DNA of 64,000 bases. Source: Takakia lepidozioides. Its lineage: Eukaryota; Streptophyta; Takakiopsida; Takakiales; Takakiaceae. Positions 1-8,460 of this stretch are shown here, piece after piece. The stretch lies in the NCBI GenBank assembly GCA_030704615.1, contig CM060733.1, positions 53,692,001 through 53,756,000 on the forward strand. Direction: 5' to 3'. How positions within the stretch are numbered: the first letter of the stretch is position 1; each line of letters starts with the position of its first letter. The position numbers and the translations under genes were made by a program. Below the pieces are notes generated by a model. It ran no database searches. It saw only the letters and a list, made by a program, of their open reading frames with translations, and was not told where the DNA came from.

Positions 1-1420
1 CAGGGGATGGTCGTCGTGCACAGCTCCCTGTGACATTCATTGGGGGTATTACGGCTGCCCAACGGGGCAAGATGCCAACACTAGCCGCCTTTACAGCTGC
101 AGTAAGTTGGCCTGGAGAGTTGCTGGAAGGCAATGCCCATGCAGAGGATGTGCCACCTCCAGCAGAGCAGGATGACATGCATGGTATGGCGGAGTTGCCT
201 GCCATGGTTGCTCACACTCCATTGTGGGGTACAAGCAAGGATTTGCAGCAGGTTGCTGATCGACGGGTGCAACAAGCCTGGGTAGAGGCTTTTGTACCGT
301 CAGGAGAGGAGGAGTGTGCGGGTATTGCACCAGGACCACCTCAGTTGTCACCATTGGATACCACACCTATTGTGTGGCAGTATCCGGATGAAGGCATTTG
401 CCTTCTGGACTTCTTTGGCGGGATCAGCACCGGATTGGCTGCTGTGCTACAGACAGGTATGCGGATAAGGCGTTACCTATATGTGGAGAGGGATGAGACT
501 GCACGATGCGTCTCACTGCGCCATGTTGCTCAGTTGATACAGCAGTACCCTGCTTTGTTGCCAGTGTCTGCAGTTCGTGGATACCAACAAGCCTTGCCAG
601 CAGACATTTTGTTGCTGGGGGCGCCGGATTGCTCCATTGATCTGGTAGTGGCAGGTTGGCCCTGCCAAGGGCATTCATCAGCCGGGCATGACAATGGATT
701 GCGAGACTCAAGGACGGGTCTGTTTTGGGAGATGGTGCGGATTTTGCGCCACTTGCAGCTTCATCAAGCTGTATCGCCAGCATACATCTTGGAAAATGTG
801 CCACTGATGGGTCCGGTCGTGGCTTGGGTCAGCAGTGTTGCTGGATGCAGCTGTAGTGGGGTCACGGGCTCATCGTCCACGGCTTTGGTGGACTAACTTG
901 ATGCCACCCGCACTGCTCAAGCGTGCATTTGATGGGGTGCAGCGGCCAGCACACCTCACCGTGGATGGCATTTTGGACACAGGGAGGCAGTCTCAACGTG
1001 TGAGACACGATGACCGTTCGCCTTTGGCAGTGGTCAACAGGGTGGGTCAACCACGAGCAGCATTATCTACATTGCTCAGCTTCCCAGGATCCCATGCTTT
1101 TCGGGATGGTGGACCTGGCCTCCTGTGGGATGCTCAGTTGCAACAGTTAGTGGAGCCTAATGCCGACGAGCGAGAGCAGGCTATGGGATTTTCCACTGGG
1201 ACCACGGCGGTGCCTTCTCTTTCTGAGGCATCACGTCGTCAGGTGTTGGGGCAAGCAATGGATCTCAATTGCTTGACTTGGATTATCAGCTTGGCTATGG
1301 CTGAGCAACATAGAGTGCGGAGTGCACTTCCCTTGACGGTCTCTCTGCCTACCGAGACGGCACAGGCAGCGAGTGAGGGCGAGCCGGTGAGGACCACGTT
1401 GGCCACTAACACGCCAATCT
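1..1420 (+). pseudogene. Cytosine-C5 DNA methyltransferase domain fused upstream of RT
   Basis: This region would transfer a methyl group from S-adenosylmethionine to C5 of cytosine. The family motifs appear in order: motif I (LDFFGGISTGL) near 405, with an acidic motif II (YVERDE) near 480; motif IV with the catalytic Cys (GWPCQGHS) near 655; motif VI (ENVP) near 792; motif VIII (HRPRLWWTN) near 870; motif IX (EPNADEREQAMGF) near 1155; motif X (RRQVLGQAMDLN) near 1230. Motifs I, II and VIII resemble the DRM/DNMT3 type, while PCQGHS is closer to the bacterial/DNMT1 form. About 120 residues of unrecognised sequence precede motif I. The frame changes by +1 between motifs VI and VIII (about 815-835), so this copy cannot make a continuous enzyme. 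After motif X the chain runs into the usual RT leader (FRRPYRYS), so the domain belongs to the pol polyprotein and is not a nearby host gene. Confidence 0.92.
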
Positions 1421-2330
1421 TTCGGAGACCCTATAGATACAGTGACATGGAGAGGTCTTTGATTCAGATGAGGACTCAAGATCTCTAAGAGACAGGTTTG
1501 GTGGAGCTCTCTGGTGGAGAGTATGCTTCAGCCACAGTGATGCCAGCCAAGAAGGGTGTCTATGGCAATTGGACGGAGAGACGTATGTGCGGTGATTACC
1601 GGCCTGTAAATCGTCAGACCAAGTCCGATAGGTATGCCATGCCGACACCAGAGGAGATCTTTGATGCCATTGGGCATTCCAAGGTCTTTAGCACGTTGGA
1701 TTTACGATCCGGATATCACCAGTTGCCGATCAAGGAGGCGGATAAGCAAAAGACGGCATTCTGGGGGATCAATGAGCACGGGAAGGATTGCCTATACCAG
1801 TGGCGGTTCTTACCATTTGGGCTTAAAAATGCTCCCGCTAAGTTTCAAAGAGTCACGGACAGGATTCTAGCAGGGGTGGAGTTTGCTCGGTGCTACATAG
1901 ATGACATCATCATCTTTAGTGCTATGATGGAGGAGCATGAGAGACCCCCTCAGGGGGTATTTGAGCGCTTGAGGACGCACGGATTGAAGTTACATCCGGG
2001 CAAGTGCAAGTTTTTCCACAACCAGATTGAGTATCTGGGTCACATGATATATCCTGGAGGATTGGGGGTACAGCAGACTAAGGTAGAGTCCATTGCACAG
2101 GTTCCACGCCCCACGGATGTGAGCCGAGTTCGAGCTTTCATGGGATTAGCAAACTATTACAGACGGTTTGTTAAGGGATTTAGTGCCATTGCAAAGGCTC
2201 TAACCAAGCTGACCAAGGTGGACCAGGAGTGGCAGTGGGAAGATGAGCAAGAACAAGCTTTTCAAGAGCTCAAGGCGAGGTTGACTTCGGCGCCCATCTT
2301 GAGACGACCTATCACGGGGTGTCCTTTTCA
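1421..2330 (+). pseudogene. Reverse transcriptase domain of the methyltransferase element
   Basis: RNA-directed DNA polymerase of the Ty3/gypsy class. Visible are RMCGDYRPVN near 1587, STLDLRSGYHQL near 1690, the LPFGLKNAPAKFQ motif near 1810 and the catalytic YIDDI at about 1893, followed by the thumb (FLGHM-like YLGHMIYPGG, then RAFMGLANYYRRF). An in-frame TAA at 1486-1488 lies in the linker between the methyltransferase and the RT; the frame is the same on both sides, so this is a point mutation and not a domain boundary. Confidence 0.95.
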
Positions 2331-2720
2331 GCTGCATACAGATTGGAGCATGTTGGGGCTTGGAGCGGTGCTCACACAGGTGGATGATGAGGGAAGAGAG
2401 TTCGTAGTGGTTTATGCTAGCCGCTCGAACAATGCTGCAGAGTCTAAGTATAGCTCATATGAGGGAGAATGCTTAGCTGCAGTGTGGGCCGTGGCACACT
2501 TCAGGTGCTATCTATACGGCAATCTCTTCACCCTTGTCACGGATCACCAACCACTCAAGTGGTTGATGGAGTCAGACAAGCTTACGGGGAAGCTTGCACG
2601 GTGGGCACTCATCCTTCAAGAGTATGACTTTCAGGTGGTGCATCGACCGGGTTTGGTCAATCGCAATGCAGATGGGTTGAGTCGCAATCCATGCACGAGC
2701 CAGCAGGATGACACTGGAGC
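2331..2720 (+). pseudogene. RNase H domain of the methyltransferase element
   Basis: The domain degrades the RNA strand of the RNA/DNA hybrid during reverse transcription. It follows the RT without a gap. The four expected acidic positions are present: Asp in HTDWS near 2338, Glu in YEGE near 2460, Asp in VTDHQPLKWL near 2535 and Asp in NADGLSRNP near 2668. A roughly 110-residue linker follows before the integrase zinc finger. Confidence 0.93.
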
Positions 2721-2889
2721 TCGGTGGCATGGTGAGACGGACGAGGAGATGGTTCCCGGATGGCATGCATCTGTATTTCTGTGTATCTTGGCAGCGGAAG
2801 GCCAGGTTGGACCTGCAACAGGGATGACTGTAGATCAAGTGTCTGAGGACCCTGAGGCCAGCAATGAACAAGGTGGCGCCAAAGATATA

Positions 2890-4150
2890 CATGAGGATTC
2901 AGTTGTGTTGGACTACCTCCGCATTGGAGACACTGCAGCCACTGTGACTGCCAAGGAGAGGGATCGAATCCTACAACGAGCCAAGAGGTTCAAGTGGGAG
3001 GGGACACACCTGCTCCGAGTGTGGGAGGATGGTCGAGTGAGGATTGTGCCTCACCCAACACGGCGGGCACGGTTAGTGCGGCATGCCCATGAGGAGTTGG
3101 GGCATTTTGGGGTGCGACACACCCATAGCCTACTGCAGGGACAGTATTGGTAGCGTGGTATGCACACAGAGGTGCAACAATTTGTGGCTATGTGCATGGT
3201 GTGTGACAGGGTGCGTGTTTCATTCAACGCCCCTACTCCACAATTGCACCCTCTTCTGATCATGGGATTGGGCTACAGGTGGAGTCTTGACTTCGCAGGG
3301 CCGTTGCCACTGACCATGCGTCACAACAAGTACGTGTTGGTGATGGTGGAGCACTTCTCCAAATGGATTGAGTTGGTTCCATTGCCTGATAAGGCTAGTG
3401 AGTGAGCTGCGTATGCATTCTTGGATTGTGTGCTTAGCCGATTCGGTGCTCCAGCTGAGGTACTCACGGACCAAAGGAGAGAGTTCTTGGGGGAGTTTCA
3501 GGCTTTGTGTAACAAGGCCTTGATAGACCACCGCACCACTTCTCGGGATCATCCTGAGGCCAATGGCTTGGCAGAGAGAGTTGTTCACACAGTAAAGAGG
3601 GGTTTGCGCAAGTATGGCTTGCAGAAGGGACACCTAGGAGATTGGGACCTTCAGTTACCCTGGTTAGCCATGGGCTACAGGTTCAGCAAGCAAGCATCAC
3701 TTGCCTCCTTCTCACCATACTTTCTTCTCTTTGGCGAGAGTCGGATTTGCCTACATCCATTCGCAGAGAAGCTGCTACAGTTCTTAATCTTGACGATCCG
3801 GACGTGTGGGCACGTGCATGTGAGCAGCGTGCAGAGTTGTTCAAGAAAGTCATGCCCATGGCTTTCGAGAACCTTGCCATTGCACAACACCGTGATACAT
3901 TGAGGTATGCTACCATACGTGGTGGGGGCTATCGTCCTGGGGTTCGGATATTCAACCCTGGTGACTATGTCTATTTTCAGCAGACTGCTCCTACGACCTT
4001 GGATGTGACTGCAGGACGTGTTATTTTGAGGGTTCGAGAGGTCTTGCCCTCAGGCGTCTTGGTCTTGGAGGGTCGGGATGGCATAACTTGGAAGGACCAT
4101 GTGCATAATTGTGCGCCATGTCACCTTCCGAATGTCGATGGCAGGATTGA
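2890..4150 (+). pseudogene. Integrase of the methyltransferase element
   Basis: The enzyme inserts element cDNA into the chromosome. An HHCC zinc finger spans about 3085-3205 (HAHEELGHFGVRH, then CMVCDR). The catalytic triad is Asp in SLDFAGPLP near 3285, Asp in VLTDQRREFLG near 3460 and Glu in ANGLAERVVH near 3560. TAG at 3151-3153 replaces the second Trp expected in the usual YWW motif, TGA lies at 3403-3405, and one base appears to be missing near 3742. A C-terminal segment containing PGDYVYF and DHVHNCAPCHLPNVD leads into the PHD finger. No chromodomain is visible. Confidence 0.93.
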
Positions 4151-4179
4151 CCCAAACCTGGCAGTGGTATCTGCAGGTT

Positions 4180-4351
4180 TGAGGTGCATGTTGTGTGGGT
4201 CTGCTAAAGGGGCAGCCACCATGCTGGTGTGTGATCGATGCTCTAGAGGTTGGCATATGGGATGCTTGACTCCACCTCTTGAGATGGTTTTGGATGGGGA
4301 TGTCCACATTGCATTGGATAGTGGGAGTGGATATAACCATGGAAGGCTAAC
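4180..4351 (+). pseudogene. PHD-type zinc finger at the C-terminus of the integrase
   Basis: The main frame shows CMLC, then VCDRC, WHMGC and LTPPL, the first six ligands of a C4HC3 PHD finger. The last pair (WGCPHC, about 4295-4312) lies one frame away, so a single-base change near 4280 splits the finger. The shifted frame ends at a TAA near 4349. PHD fingers usually read histone H3 tails; many plant Ty3 elements carry a chromodomain at this position instead. The histone-reading role is inferred from the family only. Confidence 0.85.
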
Positions 4352-4581
4352 AAGAAATGCAAGGCCAAGCTACTAGGAGTCCTTGAACACACGAGATCTT
4401 GGCTGAAGTTCACAGATTGCAAGACGGCGACTAACGATGGGGCTACTCTTGTACCCAGCCTCTTGGTCTATAGAGTTTGAGTACAATAGGGACAGTGATA
4501 GAGGACTTAGTACGGCTGTGGCTATTACATCTTGTAGCTATCTGGAGGTAGAGGGACCTATCCACCAGCTAGGGGGGCGAT

Positions 4582-5022
4582 TGTGGCAGACTACTTTATT
4601 GTGCATATATGTGAGGTGTGGTTTGGACATCGATGTAGTTGTGTAGCGATACGTATGCGCACAACAGCTGTCAAGTTAAATAAGCACAGTGTGAAACTAA
4701 CTAGAATAAAGCTAGTTATTTGTATTTAACACTTGGATTTAGGTCAAGTGTTAAATCAGGTGTCAAGTTTAGTTGACACTTGAACCGTCTTATCTTCACG
4801 AGAGCGTCAGTCGCGCAGCTCATATCTCTCGAGTTGAGCCTGCGCGACCGAGCTCCTTCATCGCTTCAGAACTGAGTGTGCTTATGATGGGAGTATAGGT
4901 TGTTGTGGGGTGGAGTCCCCATGGCTTGGGGTGCCCCTGGCTCGACTTCTATTTTAAAAAGTGATAGCGATGGATTCATGTTGTTTCTGGTGTGAACAGT
5001 GTGTTTCTATGCTTGTTTATCA
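4582..5022 (+). repeat. Probable 3' LTR of the methyltransferase element
   Basis: A purine-rich tract (AGGGGGGCGA) ends just before TGTGGCAGACTAC at 4582, as expected for a polypurine tract followed by an LTR starting with TG. The segment ends with ...TTTATCA near 5022, where the first roughly 85 bases are repeated. Three consecutive stem-loops lie at 4698-4779 and an AT-rich TATTTTAAAA lies near 4952. Without the 5' LTR the borders are provisional. Confidence 0.5.
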
Positions 5023-5023
5023 T

Positions 5024-5108
5024 TGTGGCAGACTACTTTATTGTGCATATATGTGTGGTGTGGTTTGGACAGCGATGTAGTTGTGTAGCGATACGTATGC
5101 GCACGACA
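5024..5108 (+). repeat. Second, truncated copy of the LTR start
   Basis: About 85 bases starting TGTGGCAGACTACTTTATTG repeat the sequence at 4582-4662 with only a few differences. The match stops in GCGCACGACAG. This is a tandem partial LTR or an internal terminal duplication. Confidence 0.75.
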
Positions 5109-5388
5109 GAGGCTATGATCATAATATATATATATTTTTTCTCTTGCCCTCTCTCTCTCCCTTTCTCCCCCTCTGTGAACTGGGTTTATCGAATTGTTGA
5201 TCGTTGTATACTTAAAATCTGGGTTGCAGGGAAACCGGATGATTTTCATCCGGGTTTCATATTTTTTTCTTCCTGGTAAGCCTCCGTTTTTTCATTAATG
5301 CCTACGATTTTTCATCCTAATCTACCTGGATTTCATCCGGCCTATGCTAAGACGGATACTTTATAAGCCTGGTATGAGTGCCCAATCT

Positions 5389-5780
5389 TTTTCATCCACC
5401 CCGGATGAAAAACGGAGTTTGTTCGTCGGGTTCAAGAAAGTTGTGGATGATTATGAGTGCCCGAATGTTTTTCATCTACCCTGGATGGGAAATGGACTCT
5501 GTCCGTCGGGTTCAAGGCAGCTGTGGATACTTATGAAGTGCCCGACTTTTTTCATCTACCCTGGATAGGAAACGGACTCTGTCCGTCGGGTTCAAGGCAG
5601 GTATGGATGACTGTGAGTGTCCGATTTTTTTCATCTATCCTGGATGGGAAACGGACTCCGTCCGTCGGGTTCAAGGCAACGGCGGATGATTGTGAATGCC
5701 CGATTTTTTTTATCTACCCTGGATGGGAAACAGACCGCGTCCGTCGGATTCAAGGCAATTGTGGATGTTTTTCATCTAGT
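5389..5780 (+). repeat. 79-bp tandem repeat, about five units
   Basis: Each unit starts TTTTCATCTACCCTGGATG, continues with CGGACTCTGTCCGTCGGG and TTCAAGGCAG, and ends GAGTGCCCGA. Units begin at about 5389, 5468, 5549, 5628 and 5706, with a partial unit at 5768. The short open frames across the repeat (for example 5344-5568) follow from the repeat and are not convincing genes. Related CCGGATG/CATCC words occur just upstream (5230-5345). Confidence 0.9.
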
Positions 5781-7596
5781 CAATGGATGAATGACGAAGC
5801 CTGACAGGATAAGGCCCTGCACAATCCTAGTTTCTTCCTTTTGCGCTGCGGGGATGCGCACGATGGCGGCATGGAGGTGATGGTGGTGCTCGTGCTGCAG
5901 ATGTCGTGAGCTGCCGATCCCTGGAGTGTTTAAGGCTCTTGTGAACGCCACCTCTGCGGGTTCTTTAAGGCGATGGCGGTGGTTTAGAGGGAAGATTCAC
6001 TGCCTCTTCTGACTGATTTTTTGCTACACAAAGGAACATAGGCAGTGATGGCTAAGGTATTGCCTGCCTTGTTGTGGAGTTTCCCTAGGAGCCCTCCCCC
6101 TGGATCATTGATTAATGACGACACCTTTGTGTAATCCAATGGAGTCTCTCTTCCCTTTATAAACCCTACCTTGTGTGACAAAGCTTTTTTTTCTTGCTCA
6201 TTTGCTTGGCAAGGCTCTGCTTTGGTTAAGGTATCTGTGATATGGTGCTGATAGAGGCCTACCCGCACGGCTGGGTTTGTGGAGCAATGGCTATCATCCC
6301 CCAAACAGTTAAAAGTGTTCTCTTTTCTGTTTGTATTGCTTCCCTATGATTGCTGGTGTTCTATGTACTTAGTTTCATGTGTATTTGACCTCGATAGCAA
6401 GTGTTGAAATCTGTCATTCACCTCGTGCATCCTCACTAACTCACAACTTGTTGTGGTTGTTTTTGGGACGGGCACAGGTGAGGGCTTCCACTTAATATGC
6501 TGAATTCTAGGTGTTGCAGGATGCCAAGTGGGTTGCAGAGCTGTGGAGGTGGTTGCTAGCCATGGATTCATCTTAAAATGTGGAAAAACTAAACTATCTT
6601 ATGGTTTTTCTTGATCCTACCTCTTTGTTTTACCTCCGAAAAACAGTATGGTGATGTTCGTGGTGGGCAATCTCTTTCAAGCTAGTGGAATGCCCCTATT
6701 TTGCTGTGACAGCCGAACCTATGGTGGTTTGTGTAGGACACACATCTGATTTTTGGGCCTTAGTTTACTTTATCTATCCTCTGCTAGGTTAAACATTAAA
6801 CATGGGGGCTCCAATGTACGATTTGCTGCAGCCACTTGGGTACCATGATGGTAAAAACCCCTGCTGTGTTTAAACCTGGCTGGTCATTCATCTGCATGCT
6901 TAGGCCATGGTAGGGCGGAGGTTATGCTTTGGGCCACTCGGCTGACAATGAAAAATGACAGCAATACATTTGGTTACTGGTTTTTTAAGCAGCCAAGGAG
7001 TTTAAATGCAACTACTCCTGGGCATGGTGTAGTGACATGTGTAGATGTGGTGTGGTGTAAATGTGATATGTGGGCAGTGTTATGTGCCGTTTTTGCATAT
7101 CATATGCTTGCTTTGCTGTGTCATAAACCTTGATTTTCAGCTGAGGCAATGAGTAATGACATAGGGGTGACCTGAAAATAATTAACCATGATCGTTCCCT
7201 CCCCTTGTATGGGCTGTTAGCATAGTGATTCGCCATACCATGGCCTTGGGATGCAACATATGGTGTGTAGTTGATGTGGAATGATAAAGCACCGATACCT
7301 GGTCATTTTTTTTAAGCTACACTGCGGACCAGTTTAAACACATACTGGTAGGCATAATTACATAAATCTGAGGTACCCAAGCTCTGTTTTTTAATCAACA
7401 TGACACTCATAGTTCGTAGTCCACAAAATGACGTGATGTGACGTGAACACGTTAACGTCACGTCGGAAGTCATGTCCCTTAACTCCGTGTATTGTTTTTC
7501 ATTTTTACTGTACATAATTAGCCGTTAGAACACGTAAGAAGTACCAGCGCATGCGGTCCTATTTTTTCAATTAATTTTTCAAAGAAAAAAAAACAA
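5781..7596. other. Unassigned intergenic DNA
   Basis: I see no protein family, RNA gene or LTR here. An open frame on the minus strand (5984-6304, 106 aa) has no recognisable motif. A TGACGTGA/TCACGTC inverted repeat lies at about 7439-7465. Confidence 0.5.
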
Positions 7597-8125
7597 ATCG
7601 GGACTGCCGGCATTGGTAGTCCAATTTTTCAATAGATTTATAAATTGGCAGGAAAAATCTGGACGGCCAACGCTGGCGGTCCCCATTTTTTTTATTAGAA
7701 TAAAGATAAAATTGGGACAACCAGCGCTGACAGGTCCGATATATTTTTTAAGAATAAAATGAGTAATCGGGACAGCCAGAGGTGGCGGTTCCGATTTTGA
7801 TTTGTTTTTAAGTCAAAAGAAAAAACGCGGGGACCACTACAGCTATCACAAGTACAACGGCGGTGACGGTCCCCATTCATTTTTTATTTAACAAATTAAT
7901 TAGCACTGAGGGTCCCGATTTAATTATTATTATAAAAAAAATGGGACTGCCAGCGCTAGCCATCGCTGACGATCCTAATTTAGTTATTATCTAGGAAAAA
8001 AATGAGACCACCAAAGCTGACGGTCCCCATTTAAAATTTTATTTAGAAAAGAACGGGATCGTCAGCGCGCTGACGGTCCCGATTTAAATTAATATCTGAA
8101 AAAGAAACGGGACCGCCAGAGAAAG
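7597..8125. repeat. Array of GC-rich imperfect palindromes in AT-rich DNA
   Basis: About ten diverged copies of a palindrome close to GGGACCGCCAGCGC and its complement occur every 50-70 bases, separated by A/T-rich spacers. Examples are at 7597-7625, 7657-7685, 7711-7740, 7767-7797, 7942-7978 and 8050-8087. The 8050 copy contains the perfect 16-base palindrome CGTCAGCGCGCTGACG. Some copies are full hairpins and others are half-sites. Clustered short motifs like these are typical of the subterminal regions of CACTA/En-Spm elements, but I found no terminal inverted repeats or transposase to prove this. Confidence 0.8.
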
Positions 8126-8127
8126 CT

Positions 8128-8460
8128 CAAAATTTTGAGATACCTAAAAAAACATAATTAAGGTAGAATTTTCATGTATCTATATTTTGAAAGCTAAAAC
8201 TAAAGTTTTGAGATACCTCAAAAAAATAATTGAGATAAGTTTTTGATTATTTACTTTCTAAAATTTTCAAACTAAAGATTTGAGATACCTCAAAAAATAT
8301 AATGAGGTAATATTTTAATTATTTACATTTTAAAATATCCAAATAAAATTTTGAGATACTTCCAAAAATATTATTGAGGTAATATTTCAATTATTTATTT
8401 TTTGAAAATTCAAACGGAAATTTTGAAATACCTCAAAAATAATAATTGAGATACCTGGGA
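8128..8460. repeat. 73-bp AT-rich tandem repeat with internal inverted repeats
   Basis: About five copies of a unit containing TTTTGAGATACCTCAAAAA, AATTGAGGTAATATTT and AATTATTTAC start near 8132, 8205, 8278, 8350 and 8425. TACCTCA and TGAGGTA within each unit can pair to form a short hairpin. The array directly follows the GC-rich palindrome array, so both probably belong to one element. Confidence 0.82.

Larger units (their letters stand above)
1..5108 (+). mobile_element. Ty3/gypsy-type LTR retrotransposon carrying a DNA methyltransferase and a PHD finger (3' part)
   Basis: The domain order along the + strand is cytosine-C5 methyltransferase, reverse transcriptase, RNase H, integrase (zinc finger plus catalytic core), a C-terminal linker and a PHD-type zinc finger. 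A purine-rich tract and an LTR-like repeat follow near 4575. RT before RNase H before integrase is the Ty3/gypsy order. The reading frame is open at the left edge, so gag, protease and the 5' LTR (if present) lie outside the window. The copy is dead: I see three in-frame stops (1486, 3151, 3403) and three frame changes (about 815-835, 3742 and 4280). Ty3-type elements are well known; a methyltransferase inside pol is rare, and I recall it being reported for charophyte algae and dinoflagellates. Confidence 0.93.

Noticed and set aside
1-1420. Methyltransferase as a host DRM gene interrupted by a retroelement
   Set aside because: The frame runs from motif X straight into the RT leader without LTR or target duplication, and the DRM UBA domains and rearranged motif order are not seen.
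5344-5804. Open frames of 74 and 115 codons
   Set aside because: They run through the 79-bp tandem repeat; the protein repeats follow from the DNA repeat.
5984-6304. Minus-strand frame of 106 codons that faintly recalls the end of a copia RNase H
   Set aside because: No catalytic motif or neighbouring pol sequence supports it.
7439-7465. TGACGTGA/TCACGTC inverted repeat as a possible bZIP-type regulatory site
   Set aside because: There is no gene nearby for it to control, and ACGT words are common.
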